A stretch of 64,000 nt of DNA, taken from positions 7,068,001 to 7,132,000 of the forward strand of contig NC_083536.1 of assembly GCF_032362555.1 (NCBI RefSeq), read 5' to 3'. A program made the position numbers and the translations under genes. Shown here one piece after another: positions 20,838-30,778 of the stretch. The notes beneath the pieces were generated by a model that searched no databases, had not been told where the DNA came from, and saw nothing but the letters and a program-made list of their open reading frames with translations. The DNA is from Amyelois transitella. Taxonomy: Eukaryota; Arthropoda; Insecta; Lepidoptera; Pyralidae. Numbering within the stretch: position 1 is the stretch's first letter; every line of letters starts with the position of its first letter.

Positions 20838-21417
20838 ATTTGTTGCACATTTTTTTCCACAAAAGGAGACAATTTTGTGTTTTTGTTAGCTATCATACGT
20901 TAAGCGAAACAAAACGAAAACCAAAAAGTGGACGACTGAGGGTCCGAATTTTAACTAGGTGATAATTTTTAACCAACATGATATCGTGATCTGTTATTTC
21001 TTTCACAAAATGTCACAATTTATATACTATAATATAGGGTTTCAAAGAGTAGCCAAAAGTTAATGGTTTTGTTATTATAAGCGTAATAATCTTTCCACGT
21101 GAGGGTCCATTTTGAACGCAGGTATGGAAAATAATACAATGTTTTTCTTGTAATTTCTTGTGTCCGCAATTTTTGCTTGGCATTATCTTACATTTTGGCG
21201 TAAAGACTTTTTCTTTAGTGCCCTTAGTTTATCCGGTACAAGTGGACCCTCAATCCTCTATGTGCGGATTGAGGGTCCAACTTTAAAGCCCATAATTCCC
21301 TTATTTGATTTTCACAAAATCTGGTTCCAACTTTCACAATTCTTTGGGAATCTTCACTAAATCCTGAACATGTTTTCAAAGAAATTCGAGAGAGTGGCCC
21401 TCAGAGCACACGCACAT
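20838..21417. repeat. Right terminal inverted repeat of the MULE-like element
   Basis: Reverse complement of 15410-15989. The inner limit is near 20838, where similarity fades after the GTGGAAAAAAATGTGC block. Confidence 0.9.
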
Positions 21418-21529
21418 ACTTACTGAGTGGTCGGTACCTATCTCAGGTCGGTACGGTAGGAAGGTACTTAAAATAAAACTATAAAACAGAACTTCTGCAA
21501 CTATCACTAGGGGGTAGCTATGTAGCACG

Positions 21530-22312
21530 CTATTTTACTTTCACCGCCCTTTTAGGCCGCTGCTTATCACTGTTCGAAGTGCCCGCCTTGTCAGACCTAT
21601 TATCAGCACGCTCCATAGGTAGTGGCGATTTTTGGACATTTGGGATCTTGAATGCTTCACCGGCCAGCTCAATATCATTAGCAGTGCTTATTAATCGAGG
21701 TCTACCATTTGGAGGTTTAACAAATATATTGCCTTCCTGACACCAACATTTGGTGATCCCGAATCTTTTGCGTGCTTCCATGAAGAGTGCCTGCCGTCTG
21801 CGTGTAAGAAATTCCGAAATCACAAAAGATGTTCCTTTGAGTGCAGTCTTCTTACGCCAAATCGATGACTTAAGGGAATATTCTACAAACCGTACCAAGA
21901 TTGGTCGAGGCCGGCCATCCCTTCTCTGGCCCATCCTGTGGCAAGCTTTAAATGAAGATGGGGTGATTCCGTCAATCCCCAGATTATTGGAAATAATAGA
22001 AGAAACAGAGGCCACCACATCATCCTTGCCATTATTATCGGACTCTGGAATGCCGCCAAACAATAGATATTTCCGACGGTGCCGCATTTCAACTTCATCA
22101 AAGGACTTAGTGAGCTCGTTCATCTGTTCATGAAGCAATTGCAAGATGCCTGAGACATGTGTTTTAAAAGACTTAAAGTCCTCAGCGAGCCGAGCAACAG
22201 TCATTGGCTCCCTTGATGCTGCATGGAGTTGCTTCTCAAAATCAGCCATTCTGTTCAATAAGTTGGACTCAATAGACTTTTGTAGCTCGTGTACAGTGGC
22301 AATTGAGGTCAT
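21530..22312 (-). CDS. Jockey ORF1 nucleic-acid-binding protein
   Basis: 260 codons from an ATG at 22312. An N-terminal helical, coiled-coil-like region (ELQKSIESNLLNRMADFEKQ, LHEQMNELTKSFDEVEMR) is followed by the conserved ORF1 core (RRKYLLFGGIPES, ACHRMGQRRDGRPRPILVRF, WRKKTALKGTSFVISEFLT, FMEARKRFG) and a basic C-terminus (KQRPKRAVKVK). This is the RNA-chaperone type ORF1 shared by many Jockey elements; the same core is seen in pieces at 24738-25299 and 45718-45834. It appears intact. ORF2 of the same element lies beyond the MULE insertion. Confidence 0.82.
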   Translation of the reverse strand: MTSIATVHELQKSIESNLLNRMADFEKQLHAASREPMTVARLAEDFKSFKTHVSGILQLLHEQMNELTKSFDEVEMRHRRKYLLFGGIPESDNNGKDDVVASVSSIISNNLGIDGITPSSFKACHRMGQRRDGRPRPILVRFVEYSLKSSIWRKKTALKGTSFVISEFLTRRRQALFMEARKRFGITKCWCQEGNIFVKPPNGRPRLISTANDIELAGEAFKIPNVQKSPLPMERADNRSDKAGTSNSDKQRPKRAVKVK

Positions 22313-22440
22313 TTTGAAGTGGGGAACGAAGTTGGGAAGTACAAAGTGTTGTAGCCGGCAGTAGGTGCTTAAAATAAAGAGAATTACCTCATATATGAAG
22401 TTACAAACACTGCGGTGGTCTTATAGTGCTTCAGGCTTGA

Positions 22441-22729
22441 TTTTAAAATGAAGTTGAAGTAAATATATGTACTCTTTATATTTCAAATATTAGGGTGGGT
22501 AAAAATTTTTTTTAAGTCATTAATTTCTAATAGCGAAAATATGTTGAAGTTAGGTGTCGTTGTACATCCTTTAAAATATTATTCAATTATTTTAAGAGGA
22601 ACAGCCCGCGCAAGGCCATTGAAATTTTGAAAAAAAAAAAGTTCAAGTGCTCACTTTTATACTTTAAGATACACGTTTGACGTAGGGTATAGTGTAATAT
22701 TTTAATAAATATCCATTGAAATACAAGTA
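22441..22729. other. No gene seen
   Basis: AT-rich sequence between the Jockey 5' end and the solo LTR. No convincing coding frame, inverted repeat or target duplication was found. Confidence 0.4.
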
Positions 22730-22736
22730 TATTTTG

Positions 22737-22964
22737 TGTTTAGGCCCAATGATGCCCAAAGACAAAAATGCATTGCCTTGGTCAAAATATTAAAAACAAA
22801 ATGTCACTGTCATTTTTTCATTGTAAAAAATTTAATTTTCACTTTTTGGTGGCTTCACCGGTATTACGCGCTCAATCTTAAAACTTTGTAACATTATTTA
22901 TCTAAATACACAAAATTTCAAGAAAATTGAGTTTTTATTGGCTCCAGTGTGTCAAGCGAAGATA
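22737..22964 (+). repeat. Solo LTR of a BEL/Pao element
   Basis: 228 bp, TGTTTAGGCCCAATG to GCGAAGATA. It matches the interrupted 3' LTR of the BEL/Pao element at 41345-41517 plus 45599-45653, which is also 228 bp. A direct repeat TATTTTG at 22730-22736 and 22965-22971 flanks it. A lone LTR with a target duplication is the usual product of LTR-LTR recombination. Confidence 0.85.
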
Positions 22965-23101
22965 TATTTTGGTGGCCCATGATGGAAACCAACGAAAAAG
23001 CAAAATTCATACATAATAGCAAAATTGTCGCGTCCGGTGCCATTAAGTCAAAGAACATCGAAGTTTGCAAAACTACAAAAGTTCACTATTACAAATATAT
23101 A

Positions 23102-24422
23102 CATTCTGTCAGAAAAGTATCGGGAATGGATTATTTATTTATGGTTCCAAATTCAAATTTTTGTTTTTTTTGTTGTTGTTAGATTGGCACAACTGTTTTC
23201 CATTTTGGCGCGGAGTTTGAGTTGCATCTGTTGTTTACATTAAATACAGTGCTATTTTTAGTTATATCATATCTAGTGTCTATTGCTAATTTCATAATGG
23301 ATAAAAACATCGAACAAAGAGTTTGTCTTAAATTTTGCATTGCCAATGGAATATCGTGTTCGGAGTCACTGAAAATGTTACAGAAGGCTTACGGTGAATC
23401 GACTTTATCAAAAACTCGTGCTTATGAGTGGTACAAAGCGTTCAAAAGCGGTCGAGATGTGATGGAAGATTTGCCTCGCTCTGGTAGGCCATCAACGTCT
23501 GCAACTGAAGTTAACATCGCAAAAGTGAAGGAAATAGTGACTGAAAATCCTCATTCAACTTTGAGAGAGATAGCCACCGAACTTTCTGTATCTCACGAGT
23601 CGATCCGTACCATTTTAACTAATAATTTGGGTATGAAACATGTTGCCGCTCGGCTAGTCCCAAAAGACCTGAATTTTTTTCAAAAACTCAATCGCATGAG
23701 TGTCGCTGAGGACATGCTAGAACGAGTCAATTCCGACCCAACATTCATGAAACGCATTGTTACTGGTGACGAGACGTGGGTTTACGAGTTTGACATGCAA
23801 ACTAGTCAACAAGCTTCGGAGTGGCGCCTTCCAACTGAACCGAAACCGAAAAAACCACGCCAAAGTCGTTCAAAAGTCAAAGTCATGTTGACTGTTTTCT
23901 TTGACTATCGCGGTGTTGTGCACTCGGAATTCTTGCCGGAAGGTCAAACGGTAAATAAGGAATATTATTTGAGTGTTATGCGGCGTTTAAGAGAGCAAAT
24001 CCGACGAAAAAGGCCAGATTTGTGGAAAGAAAATTCTTGGATTTTGCACCATGATAATGCACCTTCGCACAAGGCCATCATTGTGAACGAATTTTTAACC
24101 AAACACTCAACAAATACCATCGAGCAACCACCATATTCACCAGATATGGCTCCAGCCGACTTTTTTCTTTTTCCTAAACTCAAATTACCACTTCGTGGCA
24201 CCCGTTTTCAATCGGTAGAAGACATAAAAGAGAATTCGCGGCGAGAACTGACCTCAATTCCGGAAACAGCGTTTAAAAAATGTTTTGATGATTGGATTAT
24301 TCGTTGGCGTAAGTGTATCGTTTCTAAAGGAGCATATTTTGAAGGTGATAAAATAAATTTGGATGAATAACAAACAGTTTGTGTATTATTGATCTTTTCC
24401 TGCTACTTTCTTGACAGAGTAG
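23102..24422 (+). mobile_element. mariner DNA transposon, apparently complete
   Basis: 1,321 bp flanked by TA (23100-23101 and 24423-24424). The ends are imperfect inverted repeats: TTCTGTCAGAAAAGTATCGG on the left and CTCTGTCAAGAAAGTAGCAGG on the reversed right end. It contains one uninterrupted transposase. The size and structure fit the mariner family. Confidence 0.88.
23297..24370 (+). CDS. mariner transposase, 357 aa, intact
   Basis: The start is taken at MDKNIEQRVCLKF; an upstream in-frame extension looks like non-coding leader. The N-terminal half has paired helix-turn-helix regions (SCSESLKMLQKAYGES, RAYEWYKAFKSG, STLREIATELSVSHESIR). The catalytic residues are Asp158 (TGDETWVY), Asp253 (HHDNAPSH) and Asp288 (PADFFLF), with 34 residues between the last two, the D,D34D signature. 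YSPDMAPADFF matches the conserved mariner block; the usual WVPHEL reads LVPKDL. There are no stops or frameshifts. It would cut and paste the element at TA sites. Confidence 0.93.
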   Translation: MDKNIEQRVCLKFCIANGISCSESLKMLQKAYGESTLSKTRAYEWYKAFKSGRDVMEDLPRSGRPSTSATEVNIAKVKEIVTENPHSTLREIATELSVSHESIRTILTNNLGMKHVAARLVPKDLNFFQKLNRMSVAEDMLERVNSDPTFMKRIVTGDETWVYEFDMQTSQQASEWRLPTEPKPKKPRQSRSKVKVMLTVFFDYRGVVHSEFLPEGQTVNKEYYLSVMRRLREQIRRKRPDLWKENSWILHHDNAPSHKAIIVNEFLTKHSTNTIEQPPYSPDMAPADFFLFPKLKLPLRGTRFQSVEDIKENSRRELTSIPETAFKKCFDDWIIRWRKCIVSKGAYFEGDKINLDE

Positions 24423-24424
24423 TA

Positions 24425-24737
24425 TACGGGACAAATATATACGGGACAAATACAAGAAAAAGGAACAGCCTGGAAATATCCAAATTTCAAATAAACCGAG
24501 GTGGTCATTGGAGTACCTAAAGCTTCAAACCAGCAGCGGACTAATAAGATAAGTGTTCCAGTCCTTCCATTTTCTTAACAGTACTTATGTACATTCATAC
24601 TACATTCAAAAAGAGAATTTCCAAATATTTTTTTCTGCTATTTAAGTGTGGTTAATTCTTGTGCATTATATTGTTGTTATCAAATTAATGTAGTATTTAT
24701 GCCTAAGTAACAATATAACCTGCTGTTTAATTATAAT
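24425..24737. other. No gene seen
   Basis: AT-rich flank between the mariner TA duplication and the first recognisable Jockey ORF1 codons. The ACGGGACAAATATAT phrase is repeated at 24427-24455. Otherwise unassigned. Confidence 0.35.
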
Positions 24738-25299
24738 TTGCTGTTTAATGGCATACAGGAGGACTCTGATGAAAATATCACACAAACACTCAGTAGCATT
24801 CTTTCTGATCAATTCGGTTTCACTGATGTAAGTAGTCATATCAAGGTATGTCACCGCTTAGGAAATACTAAGCCGGATCGTGCAAGACCAGTTCTTGTCC
24901 GATTCAAATCAATAGATGCCAGAACCACTGTGTGGAATAAGAAAACTATTTTAAAAGGATCTCCAATAAGTGTTCCTCACTTGTACCAGGCAGGAGGTGT
25001 TCATGGCTGCTCGATTGCACTTTGGTATGAGGCGGTGTTGGACTGTGGATGGCGTTATTTGTGTCAGAACTCCGGCGGGTGACCGTGTGAAGTTGACCAC
25101 AGCTGCTGAGTTGGATGTTTTGACGAAGAGGTTCCCTGCTGTAGATGCTGGTAACAAAGGAGTGTCACCACTGGAAAACCAGCAGCGTCACGATGAACCG
25201 CGGAGCATCTCGTCGCAAACGCAGCCTTCCAAAAAGACTGCCACCGTGGCTACTAAAAATATGACTCGTCGTCAGATACAAGCAGGCAAGTTCAAGTGA
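24738..25299 (+). pseudogene. Jockey ORF1, 5'-truncated and frameshifted
   Basis: The start corresponds to the middle of ORF1 (LFNGIQEDSDENI, VCHRLGNTKPDRARPVLVRF, WNKKTILKGSPIS). A frameshift near 24970 moves the rest to the next frame (LTCTRQEVFMAARLHFGMR, TPAGDRVKL), ending with the basic tail KNMTRRQIQAGKFK. It is homologous to the intact ORF1 at 21530-22312. The following 25300-25778 is an ORF1-ORF2 spacer without another gene. Confidence 0.8.
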
Positions 25300-25778
25300 A
25301 GATGTATTTGTGTCTCATTATATACTATTTAGTATCGAGTGCTTTGTAGGCTATTTTTAATTGTAAACCGTAGGTATTATATGCAGAACTTTTTTATGCT
25401 TAGTTTATTTTATTCACTAACGGGTAGACAGTTTAATAATTTGAAAATTTTGTTTTGTAATAGCACTTTGCAGGCAGGCGATAATTAAGTGTTTTGTTTT
25501 GTTTGCATTCAGTTCATTTCGTGAATGTCAGTGTCAATCAACTTTATTCTACGTCAAGATCTAACTGTCAATTTCATTTAATTGTAGGCTTGGTTGTTTA
25601 TTGCATACAGCCATGATGTTTTTCTTCGGTTTGTGATATGTTGTTTTTTTTTTTGTGTTTTTTTCTTCGGTTGTAAGGTCCAGCTGGCGGGTTTGGCGAG
25701 AACTTCTACTTTAGTTCGTCAAATTGAATACACCCATATATTATTAGTTGGTTTGTAAGAACCATATGTTTATTAATT

Positions 25779-27490
25779 ATGCAGCAACAGCAACATTCAT
25801 TTAATAACAGTAATGATTCCTTATGCACAGTAGAGGACTCCGGTGCCTCCAGTTTTGTCTCTCATGGCTCTTCAGGGACACTAGGAGAATTTGTCAGGGA
25901 CGCTTTCCACCATTTTCCACAAAATTTCAATGTGTGCCACATAAATGCACAAAGCATTCCCGCTCAATTCTCTGACCTCGTTGAAGCATTTTCTTTTGAT
26001 GTATTGAGTGCAGTTCTTGTCTCTGAAACCTGGTTTAAGCCCAGTCTTCCTTCTACTAGCTACTCGCTGCCTGGTTTCGTACTGATACGAAAAGATCGAG
26101 TTGATAAGGGGTCGGGAGGTGTTGCTATATATTTGCGTAGTGACATTCCTTACCGCGTAATCTCCATGTCACCTTCTGAATATTCAGCTTCAATGGAGTA
26201 TATCTTGTTAGAGGTCACAGTTAAGGGTTGTAAATCTACTCTTGGCATCTTTTATTCCCCTTCTTTAAGTATATATTATTTTTCTACCTTTGAGTCGCTT
26301 CTGGAATCGGTTTGTTCAGACTATGCTCATCATCTGATCCTTGGGGATTTTAACACGTGCCTTTTGAAGGGAAATTCTAGAACTTCTAAATTACTAAATA
26401 TTGTCAAGTCGGTTAATTTTTCTATTCTCCCATCTGGGCCAACACACTTCACAGAACATGGACCTACCTTGCTTGACTTGATTATCACCTCCTCAGAAAA
26501 GCTTGTCGCCAGTCATGGTCAAATACCGGCCCCGGGGTTTTCTCATCATGACTTAATTTATGTCTCTTACAAGCTTAGAGTTCCCAAAATAAAGCCTACA
26601 ATCCTCCAACTGCGCTGCTTCTCAAAAATAGACCACAAGGCCTTAATAACTGACGCCTCTAATATTGACTGGTCTCCGGTGACTGCAGCGAATACAGTCG
26701 ACGAGAAAATTTTTCTGTTTAACAATAAAATCTTGGCTCTGTATGATGCGCATGCTCCAGTGAGAGCAGTCAAAATAAAGCGTCCTCCCGCACCGTGGAT
26801 AACTAATGCAGTTCGTATAGCCATGAGACGACGGAACAATGCTTTTCGTAGGTTCAAACGGGAGCGTAGTGATGAAAATTGGTCATTGTATAAAGCTGCA
26901 AGGAATCGATGAAACCAATTTTGTCGTAACGCTAAACGCCGCTATTTCACTGACAACATTGAAAATGTTTCTTCTGCCAATCTCTGGAAATTTCTCAATT
27001 CTCAGGGTATAGGCAAAATAAAAAATGAATCTTTAAAAATACCTTTTTCCTTAAATGCCTTCAACAATAATTTTACAACTGTCCCACTCTTGGATCACAC
27101 AGTTAAAAACTGTACTATTTCTTATATTTTTGATTTGCCTGTTCCTGATGGTAGTTTATTCGAATTTTTCACAGTCACCGAGGACGACGTTTCAAAAACC
27201 ATCCGATCCATAACTTCTAATGCTGTCGGGCCGGATGAAATCAGTCGCGGGATGCTGATCCCAATTCTCAGTTTTATTTTCCCTGTCATCACGCACATTA
27301 TAAATACCAGTTTTTTAGAACATCGTTTTCCTACCTCATGGCTTAATGCTTTTGTTCGTCCTCTCCCTAAAATTCCTGATCCTATCCGTTTAAATGATGT
27401 GCGTCCCATTTCCATCCTTTCCTTCCTGTCTAAAATCCTCGAAGCCTCTGCCTTTAATCAGTTTTTAAAACACTTGATTGACAATAGGGT
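25779..27490 (+). pseudogene. Jockey ORF2: endonuclease and start of RT, truncated by a hAT element
   Basis: The frame begins MQQQQHSFNNSND and holds a full AP-like endonuclease: FNVCHINAQSIPAQ, VSETWFKPS, DKGSGGVAIYLRSD, LILGDFNTCLL and SHHDLIYVSYKL. The linker (DAHAPVRAVKIKRPPAPW) follows. TGA at 26910-26912 interrupts the linker, but the frame continues without another stop through AVGPDEISRGM and DVRPISILSFLSKILEA. Near 27490, just before the RT motifs, the sequence changes to that of a hAT element. The rest of the RT was not found downstream. Confidence 0.85.
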
Positions 27491-27805
27491 TTCTCTGCGA
27501 GAATTCTCGAACCGAGAATTCCCGGGAAATTTTGCCTTATTCGAGACGAGAAAACAGTGGTCGAGAAGTCGAGAAATCGAGAAATTCAGTAATAATAATT
27601 AAAAACTTAATAACGCGCTTGCACGTGCACACGACTCTACCGCGCGGTGCGTAAGCGACCGACAGCGCCCCCGCCCCACTCCCCGTTTCGTTCGTACACA
27701 CACGTCACACTCCACGCCAGTCTGCATTTTGAATCGTCGGGGGCGGACGGCGGTTTCGTCGCTCTCGGAGCGAATTTGTGTAAAAAAGTGGGCGACTTCT
27801 CTAAT

Positions 27806-28283
27806 GTAAGTACCTAAATTACTTTCTTATTATAGATAATTTTGTTGCTTCGTCCGTTTTGTTATCTGTTGGTTGTGGTACATTAAGTTAAGCGAGTATT
27901 AAGTTGATTATCACAAACGAGTGAGTGACTGATGTAATTATTATGTTACGTTACCACTTACCGAGTTTGTATTAAACTTACTACTCGAGTGCCTTACGAT
28001 GTTTTACAATTCCATTGTGAGCAAAAATGCAAATAATTACTTACAAAAAATAATAAAAACAATTTTGAGGTTAGTGGCGCGGTTTTCTTACGCATGCGTA
28101 TTAATTATATCGTTAAGACATTAATTAGACTTGAAAATGTGAAAGAAGTCGTGACGTACGTGATGTATATTAATTTTCTTTTAAGTTTTATTTTTATTGA
28201 TGAACTTCTTTGCGAGTTATTATCATTATTTCGCTTTTCACTCTTGAAAGTAAACTAACTATTTGTTATTTTTTGTTTAACAG
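27806..28283 (+). other. Predicted 5' UTR intron of the hAT gene
   Basis: Donor CTAAT/GTAAGTACC at 27806 follows a CpG-rich leader. A pyrimidine-rich acceptor TTTGTTTAACAG ends at 28283, seven bases before the ATG at 28291. Confidence 0.5.
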
Positions 28284-28290
28284 TTTGAAG

Positions 28291-29686
28291 ATGGAAAAAT
28301 CTAAAGTGTGGAAATATTTCACTAAAATTAAAGATGACAAGTCGTCGTCCAAACAAGGCGCACAATGCCTCAAATGTCCCAAAAAACTTTCAATAAAAGG
28401 TTCGAGTACAAGCGGGCTAGTAAGGCATCTTGAACATATACATAAGATTTCAATAAAATCTCAAAGTGAAACAGAGCCAACGCCATCCACTTCAGCCAGC
28501 TGTGACACTGGAACTACTGATGCTGAAGATGCGCAGCCATCGGCTTCAAAAAAACTTAAGATGTCAGTTCAACAGACTCTTGCATTTCAACCGAAACACA
28601 AACAGTCCCTAGGGGAAATAGTTTCCATATTAGCAGCAAAAGATGGCCTCACAATTCGCCAAATTACAAGGAGTGCTTTTATAAGAGAATCTCTAGAGCA
28701 AAGAGGTTTCCGGTTACCCAAAAATGAGTCTGGAGTCATGAAGTTAATACTTCAATTTTATGAAGAGAAAAAAGAAGAAACCATTACTTTTTTGCGCAAA
28801 CTTCGTAATGATCAATCAGCTCGATTCAGTCTGAGTATTGATGAGTGGACAAGTTTGAGAAATCAAAGATCCTTTAACGTTTGTCTCTATCATGCAGACG
28901 GCGTGGTTAATAATTAAGGACTTGTTTTCATTCCGAATCAATGTACGGCAACGGTGACGAGACAAATAGTAGAACATCGCTTAAAAGAGTTCGGATTATG
29001 CTTTGAACAAGACGTCGTAGCTGTGACTAGTGATGGACCTAACGTTATGATAAAGTTCGGACGTGAAAGCCCAGCTGAAATGGGATTCTGCTTAAATCAC
29101 GCTATCCATTTATCTGTGTTGGCTACATTTTGCAACAAAAACGATGCAAATCAAGCTTTAGAACAAAACATTTCTTTTCAAGACAGTGATGATGAAGAAG
29201 ATTTTTTATTCGACGACGACGGCGATGTAGAACCTGAATCTGATACAACAAATATTGCACAATATACCCAAAATATTAACAAAGTTTTGAAAGAAACGCG
29301 AGCCTTGCAACTCTAATTTATACGAAGATGAAGATAACACTCTAATACAGATATCAGAAAACGAGCAACTCGAGCAAGCCACATCCTTTGAGCTGAAACT
29401 AAAACAAGCTATTGAAAAGGCAGCCACAGACACTACGAATAATATTGAAAATGTTTTTACGAAAAGCTTGATTAAAAAAGAGTTTCAGTTATATGAATCC
29501 ACTGGCAAAAGAACACCAAATCTTGAAATTTTGTATAAAGCTGTTATAACAGCAAAGCCTACGTCGACAGAAAACGAACGGGTTTTCTCCTTGTCTGGAA
29601 ACTTTGTGACAAAAATACGAAACCGATTGTCAGATGATGCTATAAATGCTCTTTTGTTTTTAAAGGCTTATTTCTTTAGTAAATAG
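28291..29686 (+). pseudogene. hAT transposase with BED finger, broken
   Basis: MEKSKVWKYFTKI starts a BED zinc finger (CLKCPKKLSIKGSS ... LVRHLEHIH), followed by the domain that precedes the RNase H-like core (SLSIDEWTSLRNQRSFNVCLY). TAA at 28915-28917 interrupts the frame, which resumes at once (GLVFIPNQCTATVTR, VTSDGPNVM, FCLNHAIHLSV). A further frameshift follows 29316. Most of the central catalytic and insertion domain is missing. The C-terminal dimerisation domain is present at 29468-29686 (TAKPTSTENERVFSLSG, IRNRLSDDAINALLFLKAYF). Confidence 0.85.
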
Positions 29687-29960
29687 ACAAGTTAGTGGGC
29701 ATATTTATTGCAAGGACTTAACTAAGGTACACTATTAAGCTAGTCTGATTATTTTAATACCTAATTGAAAAATTATCCTTTTATGTTACATAATTAAAAA
29801 GTTTGTGGTACACAGACTAAAGTAAATTATTTAGTATGTAAAGATCTAAGTTTTTATTGTATTGACATGATTAGAATAGGATTATTAATTAGGTTCTGAC
29901 TGATGTTTACTGATAAGACTGTCCATTTATAACAAATATTTAATGGTTGATTCATACAAA

Positions 29961-30716
29961 GACTAAATTAAGGTAGGTAATCGACTAAACGGAGACCTTT
30001 ACCCCTTAAAGTTGAAGTTTGTGTGCAGTGACCGATGGTTGCTTATGTATAGTACCAACGAATAGAAATGCAAACAGATCATTGTTTACAATAGTCTTAA
30101 GAACCAGTAAACTAGTATAATGCAATTTATGCCTTAATTTCATAAGCAACATGGTTAAAATTTTGTGGCACGTGTTAGCAAAAATCTCACAACAAAAAAA
30201 GGTCCAGTCTCTAGGTGGTATTGTTTGTTTATGTATACCTTAAAAAAATTCAGTCAAGTTGGAGTTTTTTTTTTCAAGGAAAGAATTCCGTACAACCTTT
30301 TTAAAAAAATTTAAAATGTTTTTATATTAAATTGCATAATAATGTCAAAAATGCTGGCAATTACATGATTATAATTTAATATAATAGTTGAAAATTATTG
30401 TGATATTTTTGCTTTTCTATAGCTACCGTAATTAGAGCTATATGACGATATGATTTTTTTTTAATTAAATTTATTCGATTGAAATTTTACTCATTCAAAC
30501 TTCATCTATTATAATATTTTCTATTAAAACTCAAAGCAAAAATATTGTAGAACCCTAAAATCAATGTCCAGATGTTCTTAAAGTGAGAGTTTTTGCTTTA
30601 TTGCAAGTTTGAGTGACCGGATGAAACGTTTTTTGTTCAGGAACTTTTTATAAAAAATCATTTCATAAATTGTCCATCGTTTTATTTCTGAAATAGGAGT
30701 AATGTCGACCTCGAAA
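29961..30716. other. No gene seen
   Basis: Very AT-rich stretch between the decayed hAT and the Helitron. Homopolymer runs only. Some of it may be the missing hAT 3' end. Confidence 0.35.
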
Positions 30717-30778
30717 TCTATACTAATATTATAAAGCTGAAGAGTTTGTTTTGTTTGTTTATTTGTTTGTTTGTTTAA

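Larger units (their letters stand above)
15410..21417 (-). mobile_element. MULE/Foldback-like DNA transposon with 580-bp inverted repeats
   Basis: 6,008 bp between perfect 8-bp duplications. The outer ends match as inverted repeats starting ATGTGCGTGTGCTCTGAGG and extend about 580 bp inward. Between them is a minus-strand gene in two overlapping frames (16187-19155) with MULE-type catalytic residues and a protease-like C-terminus. Upstream of it lies a 5' region of about 1.7 kb, which itself holds an RTE insertion (19191-20176). Long TIRs, an 8-bp duplication and a MULE-type DDE point to the MuDR/Foldback superfamily. Kinship to the Drosophila NOF-carrying Foldback is an inference, not shown here. 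20187-20837 and 15990-16186 contain no other gene. Confidence 0.85.
12271..22440 (-). mobile_element. Jockey-type non-LTR retroposon, nearly full length, split by a MULE
   Basis: On the minus strand: 5' UTR (about 22440-22313), ORF1 (22312-21530), spacer, ORF2 start (15003-14725), ORF2 RT (14737-12575), 3' UTR and a (CAAA)n tail at 12271-12293. The spacer between ORF1 and ORF2 is interrupted by the DNA transposon at 15410-21417, with its target duplication ACTTACTG on both sides. The endonuclease has lost its central part by deletion, so the copy is not autonomous. A related plus-strand copy lies at 24738-27490. Confidence 0.85.
27491..29960 (+). mobile_element. hAT DNA transposon, decayed
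   Basis: Sequence change at about 27490 inside a Jockey ORF, beginning with GCGAGAATTCTCGAACCGAG. A GC- and CpG-rich leader (27610-27805) is followed by an intron, a BED-finger transposase with stops and a deletion, and an AT-rich 3' UTR. Part of that 3' UTR (29727-29850) recurs at 39424-39550, showing the family is repetitive. I could not fix the right end or an 8-bp duplication, so the limits are approximate. Confidence 0.6.

Noticed and set aside
21160-21360. A 66-codon frame found identically on the minus strand at 15467-15667
   Set aside because: Both are the same stretch of the MULE inverted repeats. Identity reflects the repeat, not a gene.
23222-23296. Extended N-terminus for the mariner transposase
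   Set aside because: The 25 extra codons are hydrophobic leader-like translation of the 5' UTR. Mariner proteins start at the downstream Met.
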